DNA of 64,000 nt from Buxus sempervirens (GCA_947561395.2 OX387194.1:11890048-11954047), one strand, 5' to 3'. Counted from the stretch's first letter, positions 35,269-47,245 are shown. Numbers and translations are program-made. Notes: generated by a model from the sequence alone, not told the origin.

Positions 35269-36197
35269 CTAGAGGTGCAACTTGGTCTGGTTAAACCTGA
35301 ACCTGAACTAACCCAAACCAACTTCGGTTAGATTTTTATAGTTGTTTGGTTCGGTTTCAGTCAGAAAATCCCTAAACCAAACTAATTCGGTTTTAGTTTT
35401 GGGTTGGATGCTTGGTTAAAATCGAACCAAACCAAATTCATATATTTGCCTAAACCGAATTGAACCAAACCGAAATTGAACCGAATTCATATATATATGA
35501 ATATAATACAATATATGTTAAACTTTGAAATTTACCTTTAACTTTAAGGATATTACAAAAAATACCATGTTTGAACACAAGAATGTATTGGTCTAACCCG
35601 AACCGAATTGATCTCATGTAATTCGGTTGGTTTGATTTTGGTTTCAGTTTTTCAATTTATTTTTAGTTCAAATTTCGGTTTTCAATTTGGTTCGATTTCA
35701 CTAAAAATATTTTCGGCTTACTCATGGGTTGAACTCAACCCGAACCCAACAGACCAGAGTCTCAATGTAACACAAGTTATTAATGAGTGCATCCTTCTTG
35801 GAATTAATGCACGCTAATTAAAGGTCTGAAATATATATACCTGGACAAACGGGACAGGGTCTTGGCAGACTTAATTTCTGAAAGAATTGCTCAAATCTTT
35901 TGTAATAGTCAATGGAGCCTTTTCTTTCCCAACATCCAATTTAGGAAAGAATCAATTGTTGAGGAGGCCAAAATTTCAATGTAACACAAGTTATTAATGA
36001 GTGCATCCTTCTTGGAATTACATGCCGAATCGAATTGATCTCATGTAATTTGGTTGGTTTGGTTTGGGTTTCAAATTTTCAATTTTTTTTAGTTCAGTTT
36101 TTGGTTTTCAATTTAGTTCAGTTTCACTACAAATATTTTCGATTTAGTTATGGTTTGATCTCAACCCGAACCGAACTGACTCGAGTTGCACTCTTAA
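35269..36197. repeat. Repeat with two internal duplicated blocks; possible hAT-like element
   Basis: The left end TAGAGGTGCAACTTGG and the reverse complement of the right end TAAGAGTGCAACTCGAG are similar. Inside, a ~150-bp block rich in TTCGGTT/GGTTTG occurs at 35605-35757 and 36030-36180, and a ~45-bp block starting CAATGTAACACAAGTT occurs at 35763 and 35978. The order is A-B-B-A. No coding capacity. Confidence 0.45.
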
Positions 36198-36702
36198 CTA
36201 GTGGGGTACACGTATGCATGCATGTATATAAAAGATTTATGATATGTAATGGATAAGAAATTGTTGAGGGGTTATCTTTCGCAAAGTGAAAATGAAAAAG
36301 GAAAAAATTGCCCGTGTCAAAATATAAGATAAAATTACATTATAAAAAAGTGTATGTTTGGCATGCTTTCAGGAGGCGCTTATGTATAGTATAGATATCA
36401 CGTTACACCTTAACACACAAAACCTTAAGAGCTCTCCTCTCTTATATGATTGAATGATAATGGTAACGGTAATGCAGCGGCAATGCAACAGTAATGCAAC
36501 GGTAATGCAGCGGCAATGATAATACCGATGATAGAGATAGAGAGAAGGGAGCAAGAATTCCATTTTTTATGAAAAGACATCTATGCCCCCATTAGTAACT
36601 TTAATAATGGTTAATACGGTTATTATAAGGTTGTTCAAGTAAAATGGATATTATATATTGGCACGATTCCCAAGCCTGTGTTCTCTTTATATATAGTTAG
36701 AT
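36198..36702. other. Intergenic, nothing recognised
   Basis: AT-rich. A short imperfect repeat of GGTAATGCAGCGGCAATG lies near 36467-36520. No gene. Confidence 0.45.
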
Positions 36703-36955
36703 CATGGGCGGATCCAGGGGGGCATAGGGGGCAATTGCAACACACCCACCCCCCAAACAATTCCCATAAACTTAAAAGAATTGCCCCCTCCCCCACTTCA
36801 AAAAAGAAAAATGGTTACTTTTAACTGTCTATCAAAAATCTCATTTACATAAACTATCACTTTTCAATTTAAAAATAATTGAATTGTACATATAGTTGAA
36901 TTTATTCTAACTTATTATTTGCCCCTCTTGAGCTAACTTTCTCGCTCTGCCCTTG
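36703..36955. mobile_element. hAT-like MITE (~250 bp)
   Basis: The left end CATGGGCGGATCCAGG and the reverse complement of the right end CAAGGGCAGAGCGAG resemble each other and the common CAGGGGCGGAGC ends of plant hAT MITEs. The flanking 8-mers AGTTAGAT and GTATAGAT share five positions. The interior carries GCCCCC tracts. Old and diverged. Confidence 0.5.
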
Positions 36956-37039
36956 GTATAGATAGATAGATATAGATTATTATTTCTCGAAAAGAGCCCA
37001 ATAAAACCATGTTGGAAGTTCTACCTTAATAAGAGAGGC

Positions 37040-38186
37040 AATAGGGTTTCTTTCCGGAGGTGATAGGGTTTCTCTCTCGGTCCGAAAGTGGGAGATCTTA
37101 GCATAGTGGGCGATGACGACTGGAGATGGGGGTTTTCTCTCTCGCGGCGCTTGGGTTTTCTCTCTCGCAACACTAGGGTCCGAAAGTGAGAGATCTCGGT
37201 GAAGTGGGTGACGGCGGTGCCAAAAAGCTTTGTTCTCTCTCGGTTGTGGCGCTAGGGTTTGGTGGTAGGCTTGTGTGTGTTTCTTTCAACCAGGGAGTTT
37301 GCGGGTTCAAGTGCGGCGTTAGGGTTTGGTGCTACGTTTTTTGGTGGGCGCTTCTGATTTATAGCGAATATCGACGATCAACAACTGGAGAACCCAAGGA
37401 TTCTAGTGGAAGTGCTTGGGTTTGAAGATCTTGAGTGTGTGCAATGGTTTGGGTTCTAATGGAGGCCGATTCTGAAGATGATGATGATGATGGCGACAAC
37501 AATGAGGCCAACAACGAAGGATGGTGTCTACTCGGTATTGGTTGGACCGACGTCTGCCGGAACGTCGCCTATTCGCCTCCTTGTTTTTGGTCATGTTCGT
37601 GAATGTTCTCTTTTGTTTTGACAGCTTTTAGGGTGTTGCTGTGCACAATTTGGAGGTTGCACTGCCTAAGCTTTTGCTCACCGGTAATTCCTTGGCGATG
37701 GTCTTCAAGTTCGATGAGCACTTTTTGTTGATTTTGAAGATGTGTATTCTCAGTTCTCATGGCGCTTTCCCACCCCACCGTTTGCCTCTGCCCCTTTTCC
37801 AGGTTGGGATCGTTTTTTTGATTACCTCCCTTCATTTTGTATTCTTTTCAGCTACACTGATGATTTCACTTTCATTGGGACTTTTAATCCGTTCATATGT
37901 AGACGCTTTCTCAGGCTCTTCTGATGAGCTTTCATCAATTATCGTGACTTCGATCACTCGCCTAAATTTCATCCAGGCAGTTGCAGACGTTAGGGACTAT
38001 GGCAGGTCTCATGTTTTAATGGTTCAATGCATCTTTTTTATCTACTTCTGTTCAGTCTGTGTTTATGTGGCTTTGGCCTTTGTTGTTTGTTCAATGTGTG
38101 TGTATATGGCTGCGGTCTCTGCTAGTGTATTAGTGTTCTTTTGGAATGAAATTGCCTAGGCAAGGCTTTTATCAAAAAAAAAAAAA
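37040..38186 (+). mobile_element. Retroposed sequence (1.15 kb) with target duplication and poly(A), no reverse transcriptase
   Basis: Flanked by AAGAGAGGC at 37031-37039 and 38187-38195, with a tail TTTTATC followed by about 15 A. The left end begins with repeats of GGGTTTCTCTCTCG, like the 5' UTR of plant L1 elements, so the 5' end looks complete. No endonuclease or reverse transcriptase is present. A 172-codon open frame at 37641-38159 is hydrophobic and matches no family I know. It could be an internally deleted LINE or a retrocopied transcript. Confidence 0.7.
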
Positions 38187-38309
38187 AAGAGAGGCCTGAA
38201 TATTTTAATCCCACATGGCAATAAACATTATGCACACGTGGCTGCCATCTGGCACCCAATTTTAGTTTCAACAAAAATACCTGAATTACCTTCCACCTTT
38301 TTTTATTCA

Positions 38310-38870
38310 TTACCTACCCATTTGAGGTCTCAATTTGATGCAATAGAATCGGCTTTGAATTCTCTATATTATGGTCTAATGCCTTAGAATTGAGACTAAA
38401 TCAAATCATTTCATTCAAATTAAACTAGATCCAAATGATCCAATCTATTAAAACAAATCCAATGGTTCATTTTAAGGTCGGAATTTTATTTAAATTGAGC
38501 CCTAATAGCCCATCATTTAAAGTAAATCAATTCGCTTTAAGGTAGGATTTCCATAGTCTAATACTTACAAATGATACCAAAGCAATTCCAATTAAATTGC
38601 ATCTCAACAATTCCCCAATTGATCTTAATAGTCAAATCAATTGAAGTAAAATTAGATTAAATTTTAATGGTTAAGTTTAAGATAGGATTCTAATTTTCTA
38701 ATGCCTTAGATTTGATACCAAATCAAATCATTTCATGCAAATTAAATCAATCAAATCAAATTGGATATTAATGGTCCAATCAATTCAAATAAGTCAAATG
38801 ATTTGATCTAAAATATGATATTCATGGTCTAACACTATCTAATTGAATTATGACACTACTTGATCCTAAA
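38310..38870. repeat. Degenerate tandem repeat, ~135-190-bp units
   Basis: A phrase like GGTCTAATGCCTTAGAATTG followed by AAATCAAATCATTTCAT recurs near 38370, 38555, 38695 and 38827 with variable spacing. Base use is dominated by AAATCAA and AATTAAAT. Confidence 0.6.
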
Positions 38871-39841
38871 ATTGGGTACATAGAAGAAAGTTAAAACTAG
38901 GTTCATCCACAAATTATAAATAAACTAAACCAATTTCTATTCAGAGACTTGAAAAGTTAGAATCAAAGGATATTCTCTAATGTTCTCGGAACGTAATTAA
39001 AGGATTGTACTAAGATACCCTAAACGGGTTTATGCTAAACAAAATAAAACCTAGCACACATGGGTGAGATCTTGTTTGATCATAAATGAAAAAGCACCCG
39101 AATTTTAGTTACAACAATCTGCACTCTTGGTCTGGTTTTGGGTTGCCACCAAACCTAACAATAGTTGGTTGCACCCAGAGTCAAGCCTACACATTATTCT
39201 AGAAATGGTCACATAGACTCGTTTTTTCAAATTTGGACTTTTCTTGTCTAGTTCTTTCAGTTGTTTGCTGTGATAATTTCATATGATCCATATATTGAGT
39301 CAACAACATTGGGCTCCCGTACAATTGTTAAAAAGGAATTCATTATCATGCTTTGTGGAATCCTTTTCTTTTCTGTCTCTTTTATTATCTTTTGAAAGGT
39401 AAACGGGTTTTGTAATTGGTTGGATTATGCAAGAGGTCTTATAAATGTGCCTACCAGTGCGATCATCCCACTTAAATTCCAAGATTCTATCTTTTACCAT
39501 CATAATGTATGTAGTCCTATACGTTCGAAAACGGAACACGTGCAAAAAATTTTGGGTTCAATGTACCAATCACCAAGCACTACTTATCAGGGTCTAGGTT
39601 ATATCCATTTAGATTCCAATTCAAATGACCCATATCTGAAAATTGCTTTTTAGAATAAGATCAAACTCATGACTTCACATCTGTGACATCATAAAGGGCT
39701 CAACATCTTTGGTCTAATCTAACCTAACCAAGTACGTATGGAAGAAAAAAAAAAAGAAGAAAAAGTCAAAAATTAGAACTGTAATTTAAAAGTTCCTCTC
39801 AACTCTTCCTACCCCTTGAGGGATAAAAGATGTTTTCTTGA
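38871..39841. other. Intergenic, nothing recognised
   Basis: AT-rich sequence without domain-bearing frames or clear transposon ends. Confidence 0.5.
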
Positions 39842-40076
39842 TCTATACTATAGATAACGAGAGGCGTCTTCTTGGGGAATTGGGCCAACCAAAATGATCA
39901 ATTTTTCAGAACACCCTTATACATTATTGTGAAGATTCATTAATAAAATAAAAGTGTACGTAGTCAAAGCTACCTCAATTTTTTTTTAAAAGCTTAAACT
40001 ATCCGTTTACAAAACCGTTCCCTCCCTATTTGACTTTTTCCTTAATATGTGTAGTACTGCATGTGCATCCAGCTAG
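39842..40076 (+). mobile_element. Small non-autonomous Helitron-like element (235 bp)
   Basis: Starts TCTATACTATAGATAACG and ends CATCCAGCTAG, inserted between A (39841) and T (40077) as Helitrons require. A palindromic stretch (TAGTACTGCATGTGC) lies about 7 bp before the CTAG end, in the place of the terminal hairpin. About 130 bp of its 3' half match, in reverse orientation, the segment at 61403-61540. Confidence 0.65.
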
Positions 40077-40679
40077 TTGAAGTTAATGAAAAAGGGTTCA
40101 ATAAGGGTATTTGTTATAATGTTTGAAAATCCCTAGTGCCCCATTAGCGTACATATATATATGGAACATGGTGAGGATCACCACACAGGATACCCTCCCT
40201 TAAGGGAAGGCAAGATTGACTACATAAAAAATTCTGTTGGTGAGCCTGCGAACGTGAGTAAGATCCAATGTATCAGAAAAGAAAAAAAGAAAAGAACAAG
40301 AAGAAAGGAAAGGAAAAGGGAGAAGAAAAACCAGAGAAAAGGATAAGAGGACAAAAGAGAAGAAGAAAAGAGAGAATGTCTAGAGGATTTTTTTATTTAC
40401 TTTGACTTGGGTAACTGTGAAGGTCTAGATTGAGTGAACCGCCCCTAGATTCTTTCCTCAAACCGTGTTGTCCTTGAGCGAGTCTTCCTTTTCTTTGTTT
40501 TTTTTGGCCTTTTTCCTTCTCTCTTCCTTGGCGCTTTGAGCAAGACTCAATCAGATAAAAAGACAATAAGTGTCAATTTTAGTGAACCATGGGCCACCCT
40601 ATTGTTCACGTGCTTGCAAAAATTTAAAATCTGTATATATCAAAGCCATTTATTAAAACCGGGCAGACCGGTCTCTATA
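40077..40679. other. Intergenic; purine-rich tract, no gene
   Basis: 40275-40375 is a GAAAAGAAGA-rich tract. The remainder has no recognised feature. Confidence 0.5.
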
Positions 40680-40681
40680 AT

Positions 40682-41469
40682 TGGTCAACATTAATCTTTT
40701 TGAAATTCTGGGGTGAGAAACTGCTAACCCTAACCTCTGTGTAGCTCTGCCCCTAGTTACAACAATCGATAATTAAATTCATATGCGACTAGTCTTATTA
40801 AGCTCACTAATAATGTTTATTTGTGCTAATACGAGTCATTGGTCATTATTTAATATTTTTGAAATCCGCTAAAATTTAATTAGGGTTATAACATGATATA
40901 TATACCAATTAATCCTAAACCCAGTATCTTTGAAATTCCAAAAATACCCTTATATCCAGAATATGAACCATTGTTTCCAACAAAAATGTTTTTGCACTCG
41001 CGAGAATTGCAAATTTCTTCCGATGCAATTTCTCGGCATACAAATGCAACCCAAGTTTGTAATGCTGGCTGAACCGGAATAGAATGAGTCACCGGTACCC
41101 GGTTCAACCTACCGACCAAAATTGAAATAATAAAAACGTGGAGGGGAAGAAAACACGGTCCCAGTGGCACGGTCCCAGTGGCCACACGGTCGTGCACCGC
41201 CGACAAGATTTGGTTGGGTCAATGGAGACTTGTTATCTTCTTAGAAGTGCAAGTTGTCACCTTTACTTTGGTGGGCTTGACTTTGAAATCTAGTTCAATG
41301 GACATGACTCCTTTATCATTATTCCCAACCCCAAGCCATTATAGAACAAAACAAACTAAATGCCGTGATTCTCACATTGTCTAAATGAATGAATTAATAG
41401 CTGGAAATGACACTCTTTTCGGTGACGATTCAAAGCTGACGTTCTTACAAGTGGGAAAAAAGTCAAGAG
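40682..41469 (+). promoter_or_regulatory. W-box cluster upstream of the first WRKY gene
   Basis: W-box cores (TTGACC/T or reverse complement) occur near 40684 (GGTCAA), 41217 (GGTCAA), 41277 (TTGACT) and 41462 (AGTCAA), within 1 kb of the start codon. A TATATAT stretch near 41550 could serve as the TATA box. W-boxes bind WRKY proteins, so auto- or cross-regulation is likely (inference). Confidence 0.6.
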
Positions 41470-41649
41470 ACCCCTCACTCAAGTCTCTACTTCCTTCCTG
41501 CAACTTTCCTTGAACCACCCCCAACTTCTGTCTCTCGTGATCTGGTTCTATATATCTTCTGTTCTTTTTTCTTTCTCTCATTCACTTGTTCTGAAAGCCA
41601 GGCTGAGACATCTTTTCTTCTGGGGTTTGATCGAAATTGCTTCTAGGCC

Positions 41650-43130
41650 ATGGAGTCGACTTGGGTTTCGGATACTTCTCTCAGCTTTGATCTCAATTCT
41701 AACCCTCTAAGAGTTGTAGATGAAACTCTGGTAAGTAGAGTTTGATTCAGCCAGATCGACCATCCTATATGGGTTTTCTTGCATTTACAACTCTCTTTGT
41801 TTAAATTTGCTGAGTTTTGAATTCTTCTTCATTTGGTTCAGGACACAGAGATACAAAGTCCAGTTCATGACATGGGGAGGAAATTCTCAGCGCAAGATGA
41901 GGTGAGTTAATGGATACTACTCATGTAGCTTTTCTCCTTTTGATTCTCTTTTTAACTGGGGTGTTTGCATTGATCTAATGGTGTGGACTTGTTTTCATGT
42001 TCAGACCGATGTTTTAATAGCCGAATTGAATCGGATGAGTGCGGAGAACAAGAGGCTAACTGAGATGCTTACTATACTGTGTGAGAATTACAATAATCTG
42101 CAAAGCCATGTGATGGAGTTGATGAACAAGAGCACTGAAAAAGAGGTTACAGCCACAAGGAAGAGGAAGTCTGGGAGTTGTGATAACAGTAATTGCAATC
42201 AAGTTAATGGGGTTACTGAGAGCAGCTCGAGTGATGAAGATTCATGTAAGAAACCAAGGGAAGAGATCAAGACTCAGGTCTCAAAGGTCTATGTGCGCAC
42301 CGACGAATCCGACACAACCCTTGTAAGTTCAAATTCCTAAGAGTAACATTAACTATGTGAATCTAGTCCATCAAACATGGATAAGTAACACTGTGTACAT
42401 ATAAAATCTTTCATGTACAATGCACAATTTCTTGGTTTTGTGGGTTTTTGTTCTACAATCTCTATATCCTTCCTAGTACTAAACAATCCACATGTTACTT
42501 TGCTGCATATTTCAGGTAGTAAAAGATGGATATCAATGGAGGAAGTATGGCCAAAAGGTCACTAGAGACAACCCATTTCCTAGAGCTTACTTCAAGTGCT
42601 CCTTTGCCCCAGGCTGCCCAGTGAAAAAGAAGGTAAGCCTAAATCAAATTGCCTCAACTTCATCCCCTTGTTTTAATAGGTAGTAGTAGTTATGTTAGAC
42701 TTCAAATTTTTTTGAAGGAACAAAAAGGATGTTAACTTGCTTTGGGGTGATCTTATTCTCTTATCAGGTGCAAAGAAGTGTTGAAGATCGACTTGTTTTG
42801 GTAGCAACATATGAAGGAGAGCATAATCATCAAAAACCTTTGCGAGCCGAGGCAGCATTGAATTCAAGCCGTGGCGTAAACCTTACATCGGTCCCTTCTT
42901 CAGCCTCTGAAATATCTTCAGCAAATCCTGCCATTACTCTTAATCTCACCCAACCTGGATCAAATACTGATAACAAGACGCCTACCCGGAACGTTGAGTC
43001 ACCGGAATTGCAACGATTTTTGGTTGAGCAAATGGCTTCTTCCTTGACAAAAGATCCCAATTTCACAGCGGCGCTCGCAGCAGCGATTTCGGGAAGAATT
43101 GCCCATCAATGTCCAGCTGAAAAGCGATGA
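41650..43130 (+). CDS. WRKY40: Group IIa WRKY transcription factor, WRKY40/WRKY18-like (312 aa)
   Basis: Nuclear DNA-binding protein recognising W-boxes; group IIa members act in pathogen and ABA responses and pair with one another. Exons: 41650-41730, 41842-41901, 42005-42322, 42516-42632, 42768-43130; all borders are GT/AG and the frame is continuous. The protein has a leucine zipper ([20 protein letters not shown]), basic KRK, a serine/acidic stretch, then [17 protein letters not shown] and a C-X5-C...H-X-H zinc finger (YEGEHNH). The C-terminus [20 protein letters not shown] is the typical IIa tail. The intron splitting the domain after KKK is the V-type intron known from groups IIa/IIb. 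The length matches the family. W-boxes lie upstream and a second IIa gene lies 12 kb downstream in the same orientation. Confidence 0.95.
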
Positions 43131-43502
43131 AGAGTGAAGAAAATCTTCAAGAGAGACTTAGTTGCATCTACTAGTTTTGGCACTTCAAGAAATTGAAGAG
43201 CATTGGCTGATGTAAATAGTAGTTCTAAGCAAATAGCAAGGGATAATTTTGGTAAGATTGTTGGAGCCATTTGAATCTGATGGAAGTTAAACATGAATTT
43301 TCTGTGATCCATTTTATGTTTACTTTTTTAGATTAACAACTAGATCTATTTCAAACAAAACAAGGCTTTGAAGTTCAATTCAATATATATCATATCACAT
43401 ACTTCAGATTGTAAGATATTGCTACTTCATTAAAACTGGAAGGTGAAGCTGCAACATCCATTGTGCTGGTATTCAAAGTCAAGATGGGCTAGCTATGAGT
43501 GA

Positions 43503-43675
43503 CCTAACTGATTTTGTTATATATATTTTGAACATTCCCCACTGTCATTAATGGAGGTTTTGCAGATCGACCATCTGGGTCATGAGAGAACTTGGGCTGG
43601 CCCTGTTTGAAGTTCAAAATATATATAACAAAATCAGTTAGGTCATGAGAGAACTTGGGTTGGCCCTGTTTGAAG
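43503..43675. repeat. Perfect 31-bp inverted repeat with overlapping 35-bp direct repeats
   Basis: 43503-43533 is the exact reverse complement of 43612-43642 (arms end in CTAACTGATTTTG / CAAAATCAGTTAG), with a 78-bp loop. In addition GGTCATGAGAGAACTTGGG... (35 bp) occurs at 43578-43612 and 43641-43675 with one difference. It lies about 370 bp after the WRKY stop codon. Confidence 0.93.
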
Positions 43676-44630
43676 ACCTCATCAACCAGGATTTGGTTTG
43701 TCCAGTTCTGATCTGAGGCTTGAACATATATAAAACGGATATTGTCATTTGATCCAACTGGACATAAACCAATCTAAAATTACTAATTGGATTTCGGTTA
43801 TGAATTAAAGAGACTGATTTCAGATTCAATTTAGTAATTGTGTTTCTCTCCACTAAATTTGAGTTTTTTCATGCGTGTTTCTATCAAACCAGTTTCACTG
43901 TAGCACAAAACCCATTTACACAACAAGCAACATGGTTTTATCATTCATCAAAAGTAAAAAAGAGAAAGCAACCCTAACTTTTCTATTTGGAGTCTGTAAC
44001 ATAAATCTTATCTCTCTGCCTCAATCTACTAAGAATATCAGTTAAAATATGAAATCCTTTCTAATGACTCTCTCCAAGTTGTTTTTGATCTTTTCCTCTG
44101 CTTCTGATCGTTTTCTTCACAGGTTATCCTTATACCTACCTCCTTCAGACTTCACTTTATTTCTCCAAAAAAAAAAAAATCTTAGTGCCTGTTTAAGACA
44201 TGGCACAAAACATATTACTTTAGATTTATAAGTAAATATTATTTTGTGTATAAAATTATAGTGTATAGATTATCACTATTTAGATGCATTCTTGTCTGAA
44301 ACATGACTTAACTAACAATCAAATAACTATTGATCATCTAGTGAAATAATAGAAAATTTTGACAAATTCTTTGTTATTTATGTTTTTCTAGTTTTATACT
44401 AGTAAAATATATGTGCTTAGAATAATGTTTAGAGTTTTGACTTAAATCAGGATACTAATGAGTTAACTTAGGAGAGCAATAGTAATTAGAAATTTATTCA
44501 AATTAGAAGACAAATTAGAGAGGTTTTTGTTAGAATTATTTTTTCCACTTAAAGAAATTGTGGAAAAGTAAAAATGCATGAAAAGTTCACGTAGGCGCCA
44601 TGTAGAGGCAAGAGAAGACTTGTATGTATA
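43676..44630. other. Intergenic, nothing recognised
   Basis: AT-rich, short frames only. Confidence 0.5.
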
Positions 44631-44816
44631 CAGGGACGGAGCTACATATAGGCTGCCCACCCTAAAATTACAAAAACCTATTGTAATTAATTGTAAATAT
44701 ATAGCTTGCCCCCTCTAGAATGTTTAATTCGGCCACAATCTTTTTAATTTCAACCGGTCATCATCCATTCTTTGTTGCACTGCCCATCTTGAAAGAAGAT
44801 CCTGGCTCCGCCATTG
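44631..44816. mobile_element. hAT-type MITE (186 bp)
   Basis: The left end CAGGGACGGAGCTAC and the reverse complement of the right end CAATGGCGGAGCCAG form inverted repeats. The flanking 8-mers TATGTATA and TATATATA match at seven of eight positions. This is the classic plant hAT MITE layout. Confidence 0.75.
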
Positions 44817-46188
44817 TATATATATATATATGTTCTAACTCCACATAGCTTACAATATAGCGACTAGAATTGGTATGCTGGGCGGCATGGAAATCCAGAT
44901 TAAGCAATAGAATACCCTAACCCGAACTTGCACAACCTAAGGAACAGTTCACAACCATCTAATAGGCAGCCAGATGATCATAACATGTCCATGAGAACAA
45001 TATCAGAGTACGATACAGAGGAAGATTAAATGAATTATAATAGCTGTTCAATATCCAAATCTCCCATAAATATATACAAACCAACTAGAAAGGAAAAGCA
45101 AAAAAGAAATGGATTATAACAAGCTAGAATCTCTACTTATCAAGAAAGGAAAAAAAAAATAGCTACTCAGAAACATAGCAATAGTAAACAGATCGGATTT
45201 GACATTGCTCAGCGGAGAGGAGAAGGTGAAGATCTAAATTTGTAGGCTTGTGATTTCCTTAAGCAACGAGGCTTTTTGTGTAAAATCCAAGAACAAAACC
45301 GAGGCCTAGTGGGTCAAAGCGTACAATATCATTGATGTAGGGATCAGGAAATTATATACTTCCACTTACGATCAGCACACTCCTTAGTAGAGGGATCTAA
45401 CTTTGGGCTCATCTCTTCTACTGGGTTTACAAAATCTATAGAAAAATACTAGAATGAGAACCGGAGGAAACTAAACATTATTATGTATCATTCACAATTT
45501 GACCAATTCATGCCATCAACCTAATTTTTGTCAAACTCCTCATTCATTGTGAATTAACAACTTACCTTAATCATGCAAGAAAATCTCATTATGATAAATG
45601 AAACCTTACTATAATTTTATTTATAATAAGATAAAGATGAGATTTAGTAGGCATACATGGTAGAATAGAATGGTTGAGATCATAAATCATAAATAAATGC
45701 ATAGCCTAACCCATTTAAGCATTTGCCGCATTTAGAATTTCTTTTTCTTCTATGCAGCATATCTGTCCATAACATGCACCCAACGCACAAGAAGCTTCTC
45801 TTCTCTTTGGATTATTGTTAAAGCAAAAGACAAATTGGTTAAGTGGGTCCCAGTCTAGTATTTGGAATCTGGAAATCAAGTGGGCCCACTATGGTACGAC
45901 AGAGAGTCATGTAACGTCCTTAATTAAGGGGATGGGTAAGAATGGTGGAAGTCTCTCCACGTGGGTTGAAGTCTTCCCACGTGGGTTTCGTCTACGTCGG
46001 GAGACCAGAACCTCCAAGTTGTCATTGCGGTGACTAAGGACTTGCGTGCATGGACTGAGCTTCTCTTTATTTTGATCTACGTGATTCCAACGACAACCAC
46101 TTTACCCATTGATTTTGTGACACGTGGCAATGTTTTGGGAATGTGGCTCCACCATCAACAATTAGTCATGAAAGCCTTTAATGGATGA
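44817..46188. other. Intergenic; two G-boxes, no gene
   Basis: CCACGTGGGTT occurs twice, near 45957 and 45977, within a GC-richer segment (45830-46060). These are G-box cores, but no gene was found beside them. The rest is AT-rich. Confidence 0.4.
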
Positions 46189-46335
46189 TGGGTTGAAATT
46201 GTCTACGGCAGGATGGGATGCTATCACGTGCACCGTCTCTGACTATTATACATTTCACATTTAAAAATATGAAATGATGTACATGACAGCATCCGTGGGA
46301 TGTTGCAAGTTTGCGGTAGACGATTTCATCCTACG
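46189..46335. repeat. Fold-back element (~150 bp)
   Basis: The left arm with TTGAAATTGTCTAC...GGGATGCTATCACG pairs with the reverse complement of CATGACAGCATCCGTGGGA...GTAGACGATTTCA at the right, with a small AT-rich loop. MITE-like, no coding capacity. Confidence 0.7.
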
Positions 46336-46340
46336 GAGGA

Positions 46341-46541
46341 TTGTAAGCAATTGAAATCCTGTAGATCCTTTATCTAGACCCCTTATGTGGATCCCTTCAC
46401 AAAATTGTGCCATGTGTCCCTTGAATGGCGTAAATGTAATTTTCTTAAATGCTTGAAGGGGCACGTGGCACAATCTTGTAGAGGATCCACATAAGGAGTC
46501 TAGATAAATGATCCACAGGATTTTAACTCGATTGTTACTAG
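46341..46541. repeat. Second fold-back element (~200 bp), adjacent
   Basis: The left arm AAATCCTGTAGATCCTTTAT and onward through TTGTGCCATGTGTCCCTT pairs with the right arm AAGGGGCACGTGGCACAA through ATCCACAGGATTTT. The arms are about 75 bp with about 10% mismatches. A stable hairpin is expected. Confidence 0.85.
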
Positions 46542-47245
46542 CATCAGAAATCTATTAGGTTTCTAGAATCAGATCTTGTTAAATTTTTTACCTCAAAATC
46601 ATTTTGCAAGTTGAGATTCTTTTTTCGATGGAAAAGAAATGATGGATCTAAGAGATTATTGTCTTAAGCGATGCTCTAAACTAAGGTCCCAATTCGTGGG
46701 TAATTTGGATTTCGGTTTAAGTTGAATTCTAGAATCCCAAGTCTATTACTGTTATAAAGCCAACCATCTCTTTTCTAGTTGACATTTGATACCTAAATTG
46801 CTCCATGCATTTTATTATATTCACTTTGATCTCCCCTTAACTAACTTATATAACTATCACATATTATTCAAAATGCTCGTTACTTTTAATTCTATTTACT
46901 TTTGCATGTTTACACATATAACCACTTCTATTCTCCAAAATGTCTTTCAATTTATTTTATTTTTTATCTTCCAATTAGTTGTACTAATTTAATTCTTTTG
47001 CTACGCACATAGCTCATGCATTTTTTCCTTAATTATATATAATAGGAAGCAGTCCCTTGGGAAATGCATAAAATGATAAATGCTTTTCCCTAAAACAACA
47101 TTATAATGTCTTATTGATCTATATTTCTATGCGGTAACTTGGTCTTTTTGCTTTTCATTTTTCAAAAAATACCCTTCAACAATTTCTAAGCCGTTAAATG
47201 TCCCAAACATTTTTTTTATATCTCTTTTTCAATTGCACCCGTGCA
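46542..47245. other. Intergenic; possible Helitron 3' end
   Basis: The segment ending GTGCAGTACTGCAAG at about 47240-47254 resembles the hairpin region of the Helitron-like element at 39842-40076, including the upstream AACC/CCGTTAAATG-type sequence. No CTAG end was verified. No coding sequence. Confidence 0.3.

Noticed and set aside
37641-38159. 172-codon hydrophobic open frame as a membrane protein gene
   Set aside because: Lies inside a retroposed unit, composition follows T-rich DNA, and no family was recognised; kept only as part of that element.
45815-46033. 72-codon open frame beside two G-boxes as a small gene
   Set aside because: No domain and no second exon; G-boxes alone do not support a gene.
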